Assembly: GCA_949293415.1 (NCBI GenBank)
Contig: CASFDK010000020.1
Span: 1 to 49,271, forward strand
From: an uncultured Verrucomicrobiota bacterium
GTDB taxonomy: Bacteria > Verrucomicrobiota > Verrucomicrobiia > Opitutales > Intestinicryptomonadaceae
Direction: 5' to 3'
Length of the DNA stretch: 49,271 bases
In this document: positions 8,603 to 16,817 of the stretch, one piece after another
Layout: the number at the start of each line of letters is the position of its first letter
Position numbering within the stretch: position 1 is the first letter of the stretch
Position numbers and translations under genes: made by a program
The notes under the pieces: model-generated
What the model was told of the DNA's origin: nothing
The model's database searches: none
The model's input: only the letters and a program-made list of their open reading frames with translations

Positions 8603-9799
8603 CTACAGGTCGGAGTCGAGCGACGTTCCGAAGCGGATTGCGCCCTTTCCGAATTTCTCCCTTATCTTATAAAATGCGCTTTCAGCTTTTTCGCTGCGTT
8701 TGTCGGTCTCGGGCGGCGTAGCGAAGAGGTCGCCCTGTACGGGAGTGTCGGCGGCGGCAAGCGACGAGCCCGTTATGCCGAGCATGCGCACTGGAGCGGA
8801 CAAATCCCAGTTGTCGCGCACGAGCTTTTCGGCCGTCTCGATGAGTTCGCGCCGCGAGTTCACGGGCTTGTCGAGCCGCATCTGGCGCGTCATATACGAG
8901 AAGTCCGCACCCTTGACCACCGCGTGTATGACCCAGCATTTGAGGTTGTCACGCATAAGGCGGCGGGCGACTTTTTCCGCCACGACTTCGAGCCCTGCAC
9001 GGATGTCGGCAAGTCCGCATAAATCGCGCCTGAAGGTTATCGAATTGCCCACCGACTTGGCTTCGTTCTCCTCACCGTAGTAGGCGACGGGCGAATTTTC
9101 CTCGCCCCGCGCCGCCGCGAGAAGGTCTTTGCCGAACTTGCCGAAGCGGCGGACGACGAATTTTTCGTCGGCGTGCGCAAGGTCCCCTATAGTGCGGATT
9201 CCCATTCGGCGCAGGGTTTCGACCGTCGAACGCCCAACGAAAAGCATATCGCCCACGGGCAGTTTGTGGATGATTGACTCCACCTGTCCGCGCCCGAAAA
9301 CGGTAGTGGCATCGGGCTTTTTGTAGTCGCTGCCGAGCTTTGCGAAGGTCTTGTTGAAGGATACTCCGACCGATACCGTAAGCCCGAGCTCCGCCTTTAC
9401 CGTTTCGCGGATTTTGTCGGCTATTTCCGCACCGCCGCCGAAGAGCGAGAGCGAGGCGGACACGTCGAGCCAAGACTCGTCTATGCCGAACGGCTCGATT
9501 CTGTCGGTAAAGCGCGCGTAGATTGCGTTTACCTTTCGCGAATATTCGGCGTATTTTTCGTGGTGCGGCTCGAGCAGCACGAGGTCGGGACACTTGCGCT
9601 TTGCGCGGAAAACGGGCTCGCCCGTGCTCACGCCGAATTTTTTTGCGGCTTCGTTCTTGGCGAGAATTATGCCGTGGCGCAGCTTGGGGTCGCCGCAGAC
9701 CGCCATCGGCTTGCCGCCGATTTCGGGGTGCGAAAGGGCTTCAACGGACGCGTAGAATCCGTTGAGGTCGCAGTGCAGAATTGTCCTGTCGCGCTCCAT
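8603..9799 (-). CDS. dinB: DNA polymerase IV (Y-family)
   Basis: A 398-residue translesion polymerase. The catalytic acidic residues are in LHCDLNGFYASVE near the N-terminus and in GIDESWLDVS around residue 105. Helix-hairpin-helix (FVGRSTVETLRRMGIRTIGD) and little-finger regions follow. QGDLF near the C-terminus is a plausible sliding-clamp binding motif. The usual DESYLD is DESWLD here. No LexA box was recognised upstream, and no Shine-Dalgarno site is visible. The intergenic region to prfA is shared with a divergent promoter. Confidence 0.94.
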   Translation of the reverse strand: MERDRTILHCDLNGFYASVEALSHPEIGGKPMAVCGDPKLRHGIILAKNEAAKKFGVSTGEPVFRAKRKCPDLVLLEPHHEKYAEYSRKVNAIYARFTDRIEPFGIDESWLDVSASLSLFGGGAEIADKIRETVKAELGLTVSVGVSFNKTFAKLGSDYKKPDATTVFGRGQVESIIHKLPVGDMLFVGRSTVETLRRMGIRTIGDLAHADEKFVVRRFGKFGKDLLAAARGEENSPVAYYGEENEAKSVGNSITFRRDLCGLADIRAGLEVVAEKVARRLMRDNLKCWVIHAVVKGADFSYMTRQMRLDKPVNSRRELIETAEKLVRDNWDLSAPVRMLGITGSSLAAADTPVQGDLFATPPETDKRSEKAESAFYKIREKFGKGAIRFGTSLDSDL

Positions 9800-9900
9800 T
9801 TTCGTTTTTTTCGGCGGTTTGCATATCCCATTAAATTCGAAGCGGCTTTCAACTAATTTTCGAAAAATTTTATATTTTGCATTTTTGAGAAAAAAATATC

Positions 9901-9928
9901 TTGACTTCCCTCAATTTTTTATTTTTAT
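9901..9928 (+). promoter_or_regulatory. Candidate prfA promoter
   Basis: TTGACT, a 16-base spacer, then TTTTAT. The -35 match is good and the -10 match moderate. It would give a leader of about 240 bases before prfA. Confidence 0.4.
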
Positions 9929-10126
9929 TGCGCACAAATTTAAACAAATCGAATTTCTCATGTGTGTTGGGTGTCGTCGCGGTGAAAACTGCGGCGGCAT
10001 CTTTTTTTTGCAAAGGCGGCGGTCGGAACGGAAACGGCTTGCGAACTGAATCGGAACTATCCGTAAGCAGTCGGAATCGGACAACTCGACAGCCCGCCGA
10101 AATCGGGCGGAGCGGGCACGGACACT

Positions 10127-10160
10127 CCCCTTTTTTTCTTGCAAGGGGGGATTTTTTTTT
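10127..10160 (+). terminator. Terminator-like hairpin just before prfA (possible attenuator)
   Basis: CCCCTT (10127-10132) pairs with AAGGGG (10143-10148) and is followed by a run of nine T residues. It ends 13 bases before the prfA ATG, inside the presumed leader. Confidence 0.5.
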
Positions 10161-10173
10161 AGAGATTTCGCCA

Positions 10174-11253
10174 ATGGAAGGAATACCGCCAATCAAACCT
10201 TTTTTGGATAGACTCGCCGACTTGGACGCAAAAATGGCAGAGTCCGATTTTTACAACGACCAACGAGCCGCCAGCGCAATCTCGCGCGAACATCAGCAGT
10301 TAACCAAGCTCAAAGAACTTTACGAACAACTCGAAAACGACCTTAAACAGATAGGCGAAAACAGGAAAATCATCGAGGAAAACGCCGACCCCGAATTTGT
10401 CGAAATGGCGAGGGAAGACGTTGCCGCACTCGAAGCGAAAATCGAGCCTACGAAAAACGAAATCCTCAAGATGATGATTCCCTCCGACCCCACGGACTCG
10501 CGCAATACTGTCGTGGAAATCCGCGCAGGAACGGGCGGAGACGAAGCGTCGCTGTTTGCCGCCGATCTCTACAGAATGTACTGCCGCTACGCGGACTCGC
10601 GCGGTTGGAAGGTCGAAAATCTCAGCTCCAGCGAATCGCCCGCGGGCGGTTTCAAGGAAATCTGCTTCCTGCTATCGGGCGAAGACGTTTACCGCTCGAT
10701 GAAGTACGAATGCGGAACGCACCGTGTCCAGCGCGTCCCCGTGACGGAGGCGGCGGGCAGAATCCACACTTCGGCGGCTACCGTCGCGGTTCTCCCCGAA
10801 GCGGAGGAAGTCGACATCCACATAGACCCCAACGACATCGAAATTTCAATCGCCCGAGCAAGCGGCCCCGGGGGGCAGGGCGTAAACACGACCGACTCGG
10901 CAGTGCAGATTCTGCACAAACCCACGGGTATGATTGTAAAATGCGCCGACGAGCGTTCGCAACTCAAAAACAAGACGAAGGCTCTCAAGGTATTGCGTTC
11001 GCGACTGCTCGAGCTCAAGCAGCAGGAAGAACACGACAAGTACGCCGCCAACCGCCGCGAACAAATAGGCTCGGGCGACCGCTCCGAGCGCATCAGAACC
11101 TACAACTATCCGCAGAGCCGCATAACCGACCACAGAATCGGACTTACGGTGCACTCGCTGCCGCAGTTTATGGACGGTGACATCGGCGAAATGATACACG
11201 CGCTCGAAGAGGCGGACTACGTTCGGAAAGTCAGGGCGTTGACCGAAAAATAA
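10174..11253 (+). CDS. prfA: Peptide chain release factor 1
   Basis: A 359-residue class I release factor reading UAA and UAG. PVT in HRVQRVPVTEAAGRIHTSA matches the RF1 stop-codon recognition tripeptide (P-x-T) and excludes RF2. GGQ in SGPGGQGVNTTDS is the peptidyl-hydrolysis motif. The start MEGIPP is chosen from family length; upstream residues in the same frame are not protein-like. Only a weak AGAG precedes the ATG. prmC follows after 3 bases; its product methylates the GGQ glutamine of this protein, so the two form a functional operon. Confidence 0.96.
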   Translation: MEGIPPIKPFLDRLADLDAKMAESDFYNDQRAASAISREHQQLTKLKELYEQLENDLKQIGENRKIIEENADPEFVEMAREDVAALEAKIEPTKNEILKMMIPSDPTDSRNTVVEIRAGTGGDEASLFAADLYRMYCRYADSRGWKVENLSSSESPAGGFKEICFLLSGEDVYRSMKYECGTHRVQRVPVTEAAGRIHTSAATVAVLPEAEEVDIHIDPNDIEISIARASGPGGQGVNTTDSAVQILHKPTGMIVKCADERSQLKNKTKALKVLRSRLLELKQQEEHDKYAANRREQIGSGDRSERIRTYNYPQSRITDHRIGLTVHSLPQFMDGDIGEMIHALEEADYVRKVRALTEK

Positions 11254-11256
11254 GCC

Positions 11257-12102
11257 GTGCAAAGCGTCCTCGAAATTCTGCAAAAGTGTTCCGACTACTT
11301 CGCCTCGAAGGGAATCGAGAGCCCGAAGTTCGACGCCGAAACCCTGCTTGCCCACTCGCTGGGATGCAAGCGGCTCGAGCTGTTTTTGCGTTTCGAAGAA
11401 CCCCTGCCCGAGGCGAAGCTCGCCCCGTTTCGCGAGCTCGTAAAACGCCGCGCCAAGCGCGAGCCACTTCAGCACATTCTGGGGTTTGTCGATTTTTTCG
11501 GGCTGCGGCTCAAGTGCGATTCCCGCGCCCTCGTGCCTCGCAACGAGACGGAGGAACTTTGCGAAATCGCGACCGAAAAACTGTGCCCGAACCGTTCCGC
11601 GCCGCTCGACATCCTCGACCTCGGCACGGGCTCGGGGGCGATTGCGCTCGCGATGTCGTCAGCCTATCCGAATGCGTCGGTCGATGCGGCGGAACTTTCC
11701 GATGCGGCAATTTCGCTCGCGTCCGAAAACGCGCAGTCGCTCGGGCTTAAAATAAACATCATAAAGTCCGACTGGTTCGAAAACATCGAAAAATCGTACG
11801 ATATGATTTTGGCGAACCCGCCCTATTTGACAGACGGCGAAGTTGCCCAAGCGCAACCCGAAGTGAGGGATTTCGACCCGCCAGCCGCACTAGCCTCGCC
11901 CGACGAAGGTTTGCGCGACCTGCGCACGATTCTCTCGCAGGCCGCCGCGCATTTGAAGGACGGCGGGATAATCGCCTGCGAATGCGGGCTTGGGCAGCCC
12001 GAAATCCTCTCGCGCGAAGCCGTCGAAAAATTCGGCTTTGCGTCCGCCGAAACGCTTCCCGACCTCTCGAAGCGCACAAGATTTTTAATCTGCAGAAAAT
12101 AA
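11257..12102 (+). CDS. prmC: Release factor glutamine methyltransferase
   Basis: A 281-residue SAM-dependent methyltransferase that methylates the glutamine of the GGQ motif in release factors. The N-terminal helical domain (residues 1-75) is followed by a Rossmann domain with DLGTGSGAIAL (SAM-binding motif I) and the catalytic NPPY motif near residue 189. PRNETEEL matches the usual PRxETE block. It starts with GTG 3 bases after the prfA stop, so translation is probably coupled. A YhcH-type gene follows after 1 base. Confidence 0.95.
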   Translation: MQSVLEILQKCSDYFASKGIESPKFDAETLLAHSLGCKRLELFLRFEEPLPEAKLAPFRELVKRRAKREPLQHILGFVDFFGLRLKCDSRALVPRNETEELCEIATEKLCPNRSAPLDILDLGTGSGAIALAMSSAYPNASVDAAELSDAAISLASENAQSLGLKINIIKSDWFENIEKSYDMILANPPYLTDGEVAQAQPEVRDFDPPAALASPDEGLRDLRTILSQAAAHLKDGGIIACECGLGQPEILSREAVEKFGFASAETLPDLSKRTRFLICRK

Positions 12103-12103
12103 C

Positions 12104-12568
12104 ATGATAAAAGACAACATCAGCAATTTCGCGCTCTATCAAAACGCGCATCCGCAGTTCGCGCGGGCGTTCAAGATAATACTCGAAACCCCCGCCGACC
12201 AGCCCGACGGCGCGACCGATTTCGACGGCATAAAAAGAATGGTGCAGTCGTATGCGACGCGTCCCGCCGACGACAAGCGGATGGAGGCGCACGAAAAGTT
12301 CATCGACATCCAGTACGTCGCAAGCGGCGAGGAAAAATTCTTCTTTGCCGACAAGAAAATCTTCGAGGTAACCGAGCCCTACAATCCCGAAAAGGATGTC
12401 GAATTTTACGACAGTGCCGACTTCGAGAAATCGGCGCAGGCGGAGGCATCGGTTCTGCACGCAGGCGAGTTTGCCGTCTTCTTTCCCGACGACGCGCACA
12501 AGCCCAGTCTTATCACCGACGGCGTGCACGATATCAAAAAAATCCTCCTTAAAATTCCCGTGGCGTAA
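12104..12568 (+). CDS. YhcH/YjgK/YiaL (EbgC-like) family protein
   Basis: A 154-residue cytoplasmic cupin-like protein. Conserved family blocks include HEKFIDIQYVASGEE and FAVFFPDDAHKP followed by KKILLKI, which hold the putative metal- and sugar-binding residues. Members are found next to sialic-acid, xylose-type and beta-galactoside pathways, and have been proposed as sugar anomerases; the true role is not settled. It begins 1 base after prmC and so is probably the third gene of the prfA operon. The gene context does not tell which sugar it acts on. Confidence 0.88.
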   Translation: MIKDNISNFALYQNAHPQFARAFKIILETPADQPDGATDFDGIKRMVQSYATRPADDKRMEAHEKFIDIQYVASGEEKFFFADKKIFEVTEPYNPEKDVEFYDSADFEKSAQAEASVLHAGEFAVFFPDDAHKPSLITDGVHDIKKILLKIPVA

Positions 12569-12577
12569 AAAAAATGC

Positions 12578-12606
12578 TTGCATTGAACCGAAGTTTCGGC
12601 TTCAAT
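12578..12606 (+). promoter_or_regulatory. Candidate promoter for tRNA-Cys
   Basis: TTGCAT, a 17-base spacer, then TTCAAT, ending 18 bases before the tRNA. A 23-base inverted repeat lies across the spacer region. Confidence 0.35.
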
Positions 12607-12624
12607 ACGCACCTTAATTTTGAC

Positions 12625-12695
12625 GGCGTGGTAGCCAAGTGGTAAGGCAAGGCTCTGCAAAAGCTTCATCGTCGGTCCGATTCCGACCCACGCCT
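12625..12695 (+). tRNA. tRNA-Cys (GCA)
   Basis: The acceptor arms GGCGTGG and CCACGCC pair fully. The anticodon stem AGGCT/AGCTT encloses CTGCAAA, giving anticodon GCA. The discriminator is T, as expected for cysteine tRNAs. No CCA is encoded; a T-run follows directly. The T-loop reads TCCGATT, so position 55 is C instead of the near-universal T. Confidence 0.95.
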
Positions 12696-12776
12696 CTTTT
12701 TTTAATCGGTTTTGTTCGGGGTTCTCTATCCCAAAAGGCGGACACTCCCGAAGCAAAGTAAATCATTTCCGACCGT

Positions 12777-12811
12777 TCGCCGACATAAAGCGCGACGGTT
12801 TTTTTATAACA
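12777..12811 (+). terminator. Weak hairpin with T-run upstream of the RpiB-like gene
   Basis: CCGT and ACGG, with short inner CGC/GCG pairing, are followed by seven T residues. It could end the tRNA-Cys transcript or act in the leader of the next gene. Confidence 0.3.
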
Positions 12812-12838
12812 ATTACACTTCATCCCGAAAGGAAAAAT

Positions 12839-13297
12839 ATGAAAATCGTTCTCGGAGCCGATCCGTTTGCATACAACCTCAAAAAGAGTATTGCCGAGCA
12901 CCTCGCAAAGCGCGGTATCGAAGTTATCGACACCGACGGTTATGCGAAAACCGCCTATTATTCGGTTGCCGAAAAGTCCGCAAAGCTCGTCGCCGCAAAA
13001 AAAGCCGACGGCGCGGTTCTCCTTTGCGGAACGGGTGCGGGCATGTGCATTGTCGCCAACAAAATTCAGGGCATCAAGGCGGTCAGTGTCGAATCCGTTT
13101 TTGCCGCAAAAAAGGCGAAGGCTATCAACAATGCAAATGTCATCACTATGGGTGCGATGATTGTCGCCGACTTCATGGCAAACGATATGGTCGATGCGTG
13201 GCTCGACACCAAGTTCGCCGAAGGCTTCGAACCACTCAAGGACTTCCTCGAACAAGCCTATCAGGAAGTCTCCAAAATAGACATAACCAACCGCTAG
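12839..13297 (+). CDS. RpiB/LacAB-family sugar-phosphate isomerase, divergent
   Basis: A 152-residue protein of the RpiB fold. The CGTG loop holding the catalytic cysteine (LLCGTGAGMCIVANK, about residues 60-74) is intact. However, the usual G-C-D-H near the N-terminus is GADP, and the region holding the ring-opening histidine (RQHNDTNV in E. coli RpiB) reads KAINNANV. Ordinary ribose-5-phosphate isomerase activity is therefore doubtful; another aldose/ketose phosphate is more likely. AAAGGAAAAAT gives a good ribosome-binding site. The stop codon TAG shares its last base with a REP-like palindrome. No sugar kinase or aldolase is adjacent to name the substrate. Confidence 0.8.
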   Translation: MKIVLGADPFAYNLKKSIAEHLAKRGIEVIDTDGYAKTAYYSVAEKSAKLVAAKKADGAVLLCGTGAGMCIVANKIQGIKAVSVESVFAAKKAKAINNANVITMGAMIVADFMANDMVDAWLDTKFAEGFEPLKDFLEQAYQEVSKIDITNR

Positions 13298-13373
13298 CAG
13301 GCTGCAGCCTGCACGGCTACGGAACTTCGTTCCTACTTGTGGTGCTTCGGCGCGACTACAGTCGCGCCTTTTT
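13297..13373 (+). repeat. Paired-palindrome REP-like repeat, copy 3, with terminator
   Basis: The perfect palindrome GCAGGCTGCAGCCTGC (13297-13312) begins on the last base of the preceding stop codon. A small hairpin GGAAC-TTC-GTTCC follows. The second palindrome GGCGCGACTACAGTCGCGCC (13349-13368) is followed by TTTTT, so this copy probably doubles as a rho-independent terminator. Compare 114-176. Confidence 0.75.
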
Positions 13374-13452
13374 GTTTGTAAGTTCGCATTGCTTCGCAAT
13401 GGCTTTGGCGGTTCGAACTTATTTTTTTATTTTCGAAACGGAAGAAACATTA

Positions 13453-13489
13453 CAAAAAAAGAGCCTGTAAAAGAGGAACAGACTCTTTT
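13453..13489 (-). terminator. Terminator of the gene at 13513-15348
   Basis: AAAAGAGTCTGT and ACAGGCTCTTTT pair on the minus strand around a 9-base loop and are followed by T residues. It lies about 25 bases after the stop codon. Confidence 0.7.
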
Positions 13490-13512
13490 GATTTTGTCTT
13501 TTCCCTGCCGCA

Positions 13513-15348
13513 TTAAAACGGTTTTGGAATGAAAACCGTTTTGTCGGGGTTTATCAGAATGTAGCTTACGGGGGCTATTTCGCTGTCTCCGAATTTTACG
13601 GGCTTTTCGTTGTAGTTGCTGACAATTTTGCTGCCGTCTTCGAACTCCGTCGAGAACACGTTTTCGGCGACTTCTTCGTGGCGGGTCATCTCCTCCTTTT
13701 GCAGATGGCGTACGGGTTTGAATTCGTCCCAAGCGCGTTTGATTCGCGGAACGTCGGCGAACTTGTATGTGTAGAAAATCGGGCGACCGCCGAATTCCAC
13801 AATCTTGAGCGAAACCTTCGGATCGACAATGCCGTCTCCCTCCATCCAGCGCGGATCGCCGCTTTTTTCGATTTTATACATACATTTTCCGCGCGTGTGG
13901 TTTTGCGTTGCGCGGTCGGAGTTGTACAGAATTATTCCGTGGTAGACAAGCTCCCAAAGAGGGAAAACGCCGCTTACGAGTTTGTTCTGTTTGCCCTCCC
14001 AAAGTAGCTTCAAATCGCGTTCGACGTAATTTATGTAGTCGATATTTCCCGCAACGTGGTCGTAACCCGATTCGCTTGCCGCGCCTCCGAACAGTTTTTT
14101 GCCCATCGCCAAAACCTTGTTCTGGTATTCCGCCATTTGTTCGGGCGTTGCGGGATGGTTCGGGTCTGCGCAGCGGTTCGGATATGTAGCCGAATACACG
14201 TCGATATAATGCGGGCCTTTTGCCCCGAGGGCGCGCATTTTTTCGAGCTCGCCCGGAACCCATTTGTGCCACGAACAGTTTTGGCAGACGTTCATACAAT
14301 TACCGCCCGCCCAGACGTAGCCGACATCAAAAGAGCCGTCGGCGCGCTTGCCCACCCAGTCGGGATTCCACATCGGAGAGACCGTGTAGCCGTCGGTATT
14401 GGTTGCGTGAAGCGTGAATTGGTAGCCCATATCCTGAACTTTTCGGCAAAGCCTTTTCAAGCCCTCCTCGCCGCCGACGCTTTCCTCTACGGGAAAGTGC
14501 GTGGGGGTGCGCCCGTCGTAGCCTCCGTTGTTCCAGCCAGCCGAAACGATTGTAGCCTTGTCCACGCCCGAATCTTTTATCGCCTTGACAAATTCCTCCG
14601 ACACGCCGAAGGGCATATGCACGACGACCGGCAGTTCCGTTTCCTTCGTAAAATTCGTGGGTTTATCCACAATCGGCTTTGCGCAATGCGTCTGGATTCT
14701 TACGACAATCGATTCGCACAGATACGCCAATTCGGGAAAATCCCGCACGCGGTCTTTGATTGTCCGCACCGCTCCGCGTTCGAGCTGGTATTTGCGGTAG
14801 GCTTTCGCCATCCCGTTGTAGTCGGCATCTTTGCCCTCGAGAATGTTGAACTCGACGACAACATCGTCGTACGGCTCGAAAAACTTGCGGACGGAATCGA
14901 GCGTTACCCGCGGGAAAACTTCATACTTTCCGTCTTTGACCTCCACAACCGCCGTATAGTCGAAGCGGTACGTTTTCATGTGCCCCCAGAACATTCTGCC
15001 GCCGCGCTTCATCCCGAAAATCGGCATAAGCTGGCGCGGGCGGAAGCATACGCCGTTGTCCTTGTCGAACTTGCCGTATGTGCCGCGCGGGAAAATCCAG
15101 TAGCCGTCGTCGCCCTTGTTTGCCTTGGCGAACTCGGGAACGATGTCGATGAACTTCGTCGTGTTTTTGATTTCCGACTTCGGAATCACGACGCGGAATT
15201 TTTTGTCGGAAAGTTTTTCCATTTCTACGGTCTTGGATTCGACCGTTTTTTTGCCCCACAATTCGGAATGCGTGCGTATCTGCGCCGTTTCGGCGAAAAG
15301 CCCCGCCGCCACAACCGCCGACATCAAGATAGACAGAATTTTTTTCAT
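13513..15348 (-). CDS. Secreted putative glycoside hydrolase (DUF5696/GH101-like, tentative)
   Basis: A 611-residue protein with a signal peptide (MKKILSILMSAVVAAGLFA). After a beta-rich N-terminal region it has a TIM-barrel-like segment. Acidic candidates are in HYIDVYSATYPNRCADP (about residues 395-411) and in GGAASESGYDHVAGNIDY (about 440-457), an order reminiscent of GH101-like and DUF5696 proteins. The match is from memory and weak. The ATG at 15348 is chosen because a signal peptide starts there; the longer open frame is not hydrophobic. GAAAG lies upstream. It diverges from the CE15 gene pair, so the shared 120-base region may control both. Substrate unknown. Confidence 0.55.
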   Translation of the reverse strand: MKKILSILMSAVVAAGLFAETAQIRTHSELWGKKTVESKTVEMEKLSDKKFRVVIPKSEIKNTTKFIDIVPEFAKANKGDDGYWIFPRGTYGKFDKDNGVCFRPRQLMPIFGMKRGGRMFWGHMKTYRFDYTAVVEVKDGKYEVFPRVTLDSVRKFFEPYDDVVVEFNILEGKDADYNGMAKAYRKYQLERGAVRTIKDRVRDFPELAYLCESIVVRIQTHCAKPIVDKPTNFTKETELPVVVHMPFGVSEEFVKAIKDSGVDKATIVSAGWNNGGYDGRTPTHFPVEESVGGEEGLKRLCRKVQDMGYQFTLHATNTDGYTVSPMWNPDWVGKRADGSFDVGYVWAGGNCMNVCQNCSWHKWVPGELEKMRALGAKGPHYIDVYSATYPNRCADPNHPATPEQMAEYQNKVLAMGKKLFGGAASESGYDHVAGNIDYINYVERDLKLLWEGKQNKLVSGVFPLWELVYHGIILYNSDRATQNHTRGKCMYKIEKSGDPRWMEGDGIVDPKVSLKIVEFGGRPIFYTYKFADVPRIKRAWDEFKPVRHLQKEEMTRHEEVAENVFSTEFEDGSKIVSNYNEKPVKFGDSEIAPVSYILINPDKTVFIPKPF

Positions 15349-15435
15349 AGTCTTTCGTGTGTGCGAATCGGGATATTCCGACAGAAAAAACGGCGCGGCG
15401 CAAACCAAAAATTCAGGCGGTGCAATGCTTTATGG

Positions 15436-15464
15436 TTGACTTACCGAGTTTTACCTCATACGAT
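15436..15464 (+). promoter_or_regulatory. Candidate promoter of the CE15 genes, abutting the ATG
   Basis: TTGACT, a 17-base spacer and TACGAT. Only 6 bases separate the -10 box from the ATG at 15471, so transcription would start at or next to the first codon. Confidence 0.5.
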
Positions 15465-15470
15465 TGAGAT

Positions 15471-16796
15471 ATGAAAAAGATTTTATGTTATGCGTTGGCT
15501 GTTGTTTCTTTTTCGGGAATCGCCGCGCTTTGCAATGCCGAGCGGTATGTAACCAAAGACCAGCCCGTAAGCAAGACCTTTCTCGAAAAGTACGGGCGTT
15601 CTTTTTACGATTCGAAGAACGTCAACAAATATCCCATTCCCGACGTACTTTTGCGTCTCGACGGCAAAGGCAAAACCGCAACCGCGCAGGAGTGGACAAA
15701 CGAAACGCGCAAGCAGATTGTCGAATTTTTCGACGACCAGATTTACGGGAAAATTCCGCCGCGCCCCGACAAAATCGAGTTCGCGCTTGCCGAATCGTCC
15801 GACAACGCACTAGGGGGAATCGCCGAACGCAGGCAGTATGCGATAACCGTTTCGGGCAAAGGCGGCTCGCTCTCGTTCAACGTTCTGCTCTATCTGCCGA
15901 AAGGCTCGAAAAACGTGCCGGCGTTTGTGTGCCCCAATTTTATGGGCAACCACGCCGCCGCAACCGAAACCGAAGTTTTAGTTACCCCCTATTTGAAAGA
16001 CGACCCAAAAAAGGGCGAAAAGAACAGGGGCGGCAAAGCTCCGCGTTTCCCGTTCAAAGACATCGTATCGCGCGGCTTTGCAATCGCAACGTTCAACTAC
16101 AACGAGCTTTATCTCGACCGCAAGGGCGAGGACGCGGCGGACGGCAGCGTCTACAAAATTTTCGGTAAAAAGTTCGAATCGCGCCCGTCGATTGTCGCGT
16201 GGGCGTGGGGCAATATGCGCGTATTCGACCTTCTCGAAACGCTGCCCGAAATCGATCCGCAGCACGTCGCAATCGCGGGGCACTCGCGGCTCTCGAAGAC
16301 CGCGCTTGTAACGGCGGTGCACGACCCCCGTTTTTCCTACGTCTGCGCCAACAACGGCGGCTGTATGGGCGAAGCCCTATCAAAACGCGACTACGGCGAA
16401 AACATATCGTCGATGGTCAACATCAATATGCCCTACTGGTTCTCGCCGAATCTCAAAAAATACGCCGATAACGAGGGCGAGCTGCCCGTTGACCAGCACC
16501 ACCTGCTTTCGGCAATCGCGCCGCGTCCGCTCTACGTTACAAGTTCCGCCGAAGACTACTGGGCGGATCCAGAGGGGCAGCTTCTGGGGCTGATTCACGC
16601 CTGCCCCGCATATGCGCTATTCGGCGCGAAAAATTTTCCCACGCTCGACGCGCTCGAAATAGAAAAACCCTTCCATGGCGACGTTGCCTACCACATCCGT
16701 TCGGGCAAGCACAACATCACCGCCTACGACTGGAAAAACTTTATGGACTACGCGCAAAAGCGCGGCTGGAAACCCGTTCCGCCGAAAAACCGTTAA
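15471..16796 (+). CDS. Secreted CE15 glucuronoyl esterase-like protein 1
   Basis: A 441-residue alpha/beta hydrolase with a signal peptide (MKKILCYALAVVSFSGIAALCNA). CE15 enzymes hydrolyse 4-O-methyl-glucuronoyl esters that link glucuronoxylan to lignin. The nucleophile is S272 in AGHSRLSK and the likely catalytic histidine is H414 in SGKHNITAYDW. The SAEDYWADPEGQ block is typical of the family. The usual glycine after SRL is serine here. A homologue follows after 21 bases. The candidate promoter places the start of transcription at the ATG. The exact uronate substrate cannot be read from sequence. Confidence 0.85.
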   Translation: MKKILCYALAVVSFSGIAALCNAERYVTKDQPVSKTFLEKYGRSFYDSKNVNKYPIPDVLLRLDGKGKTATAQEWTNETRKQIVEFFDDQIYGKIPPRPDKIEFALAESSDNALGGIAERRQYAITVSGKGGSLSFNVLLYLPKGSKNVPAFVCPNFMGNHAAATETEVLVTPYLKDDPKKGEKNRGGKAPRFPFKDIVSRGFAIATFNYNELYLDRKGEDAADGSVYKIFGKKFESRPSIVAWAWGNMRVFDLLETLPEIDPQHVAIAGHSRLSKTALVTAVHDPRFSYVCANNGGCMGEALSKRDYGENISSMVNINMPYWFSPNLKKYADNEGELPVDQHHLLSAIAPRPLYVTSSAEDYWADPEGQLLGLIHACPAYALFGAKNFPTLDALEIEKPFHGDVAYHIRSGKHNITAYDWKNFMDYAQKRGWKPVPPKNR

Positions 16797-16817
16797 AACC
16801 GCAAAAAAATACAATCT

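Larger units (their letters stand above)
9800..10173. other. Divergent dinB/prfA intergenic region with long prfA leader
   Basis: This 374-base stretch holds no convincing gene. It contains a candidate prfA promoter at 9901-9928, a hairpin CCGCC...GGCGG near 10093-10110, and a terminator-like structure at 10127-10160. The reading frame upstream of prfA stays open but its translation is low-complexity and not protein-like. Confidence 0.6.

Noticed and set aside
9901..10173. N-terminal extension of prfA
   Set aside because: The frame is open, but the translation does not match RF1, and a terminator-like hairpin lies inside it. The ATG at 10174 fits the family start.
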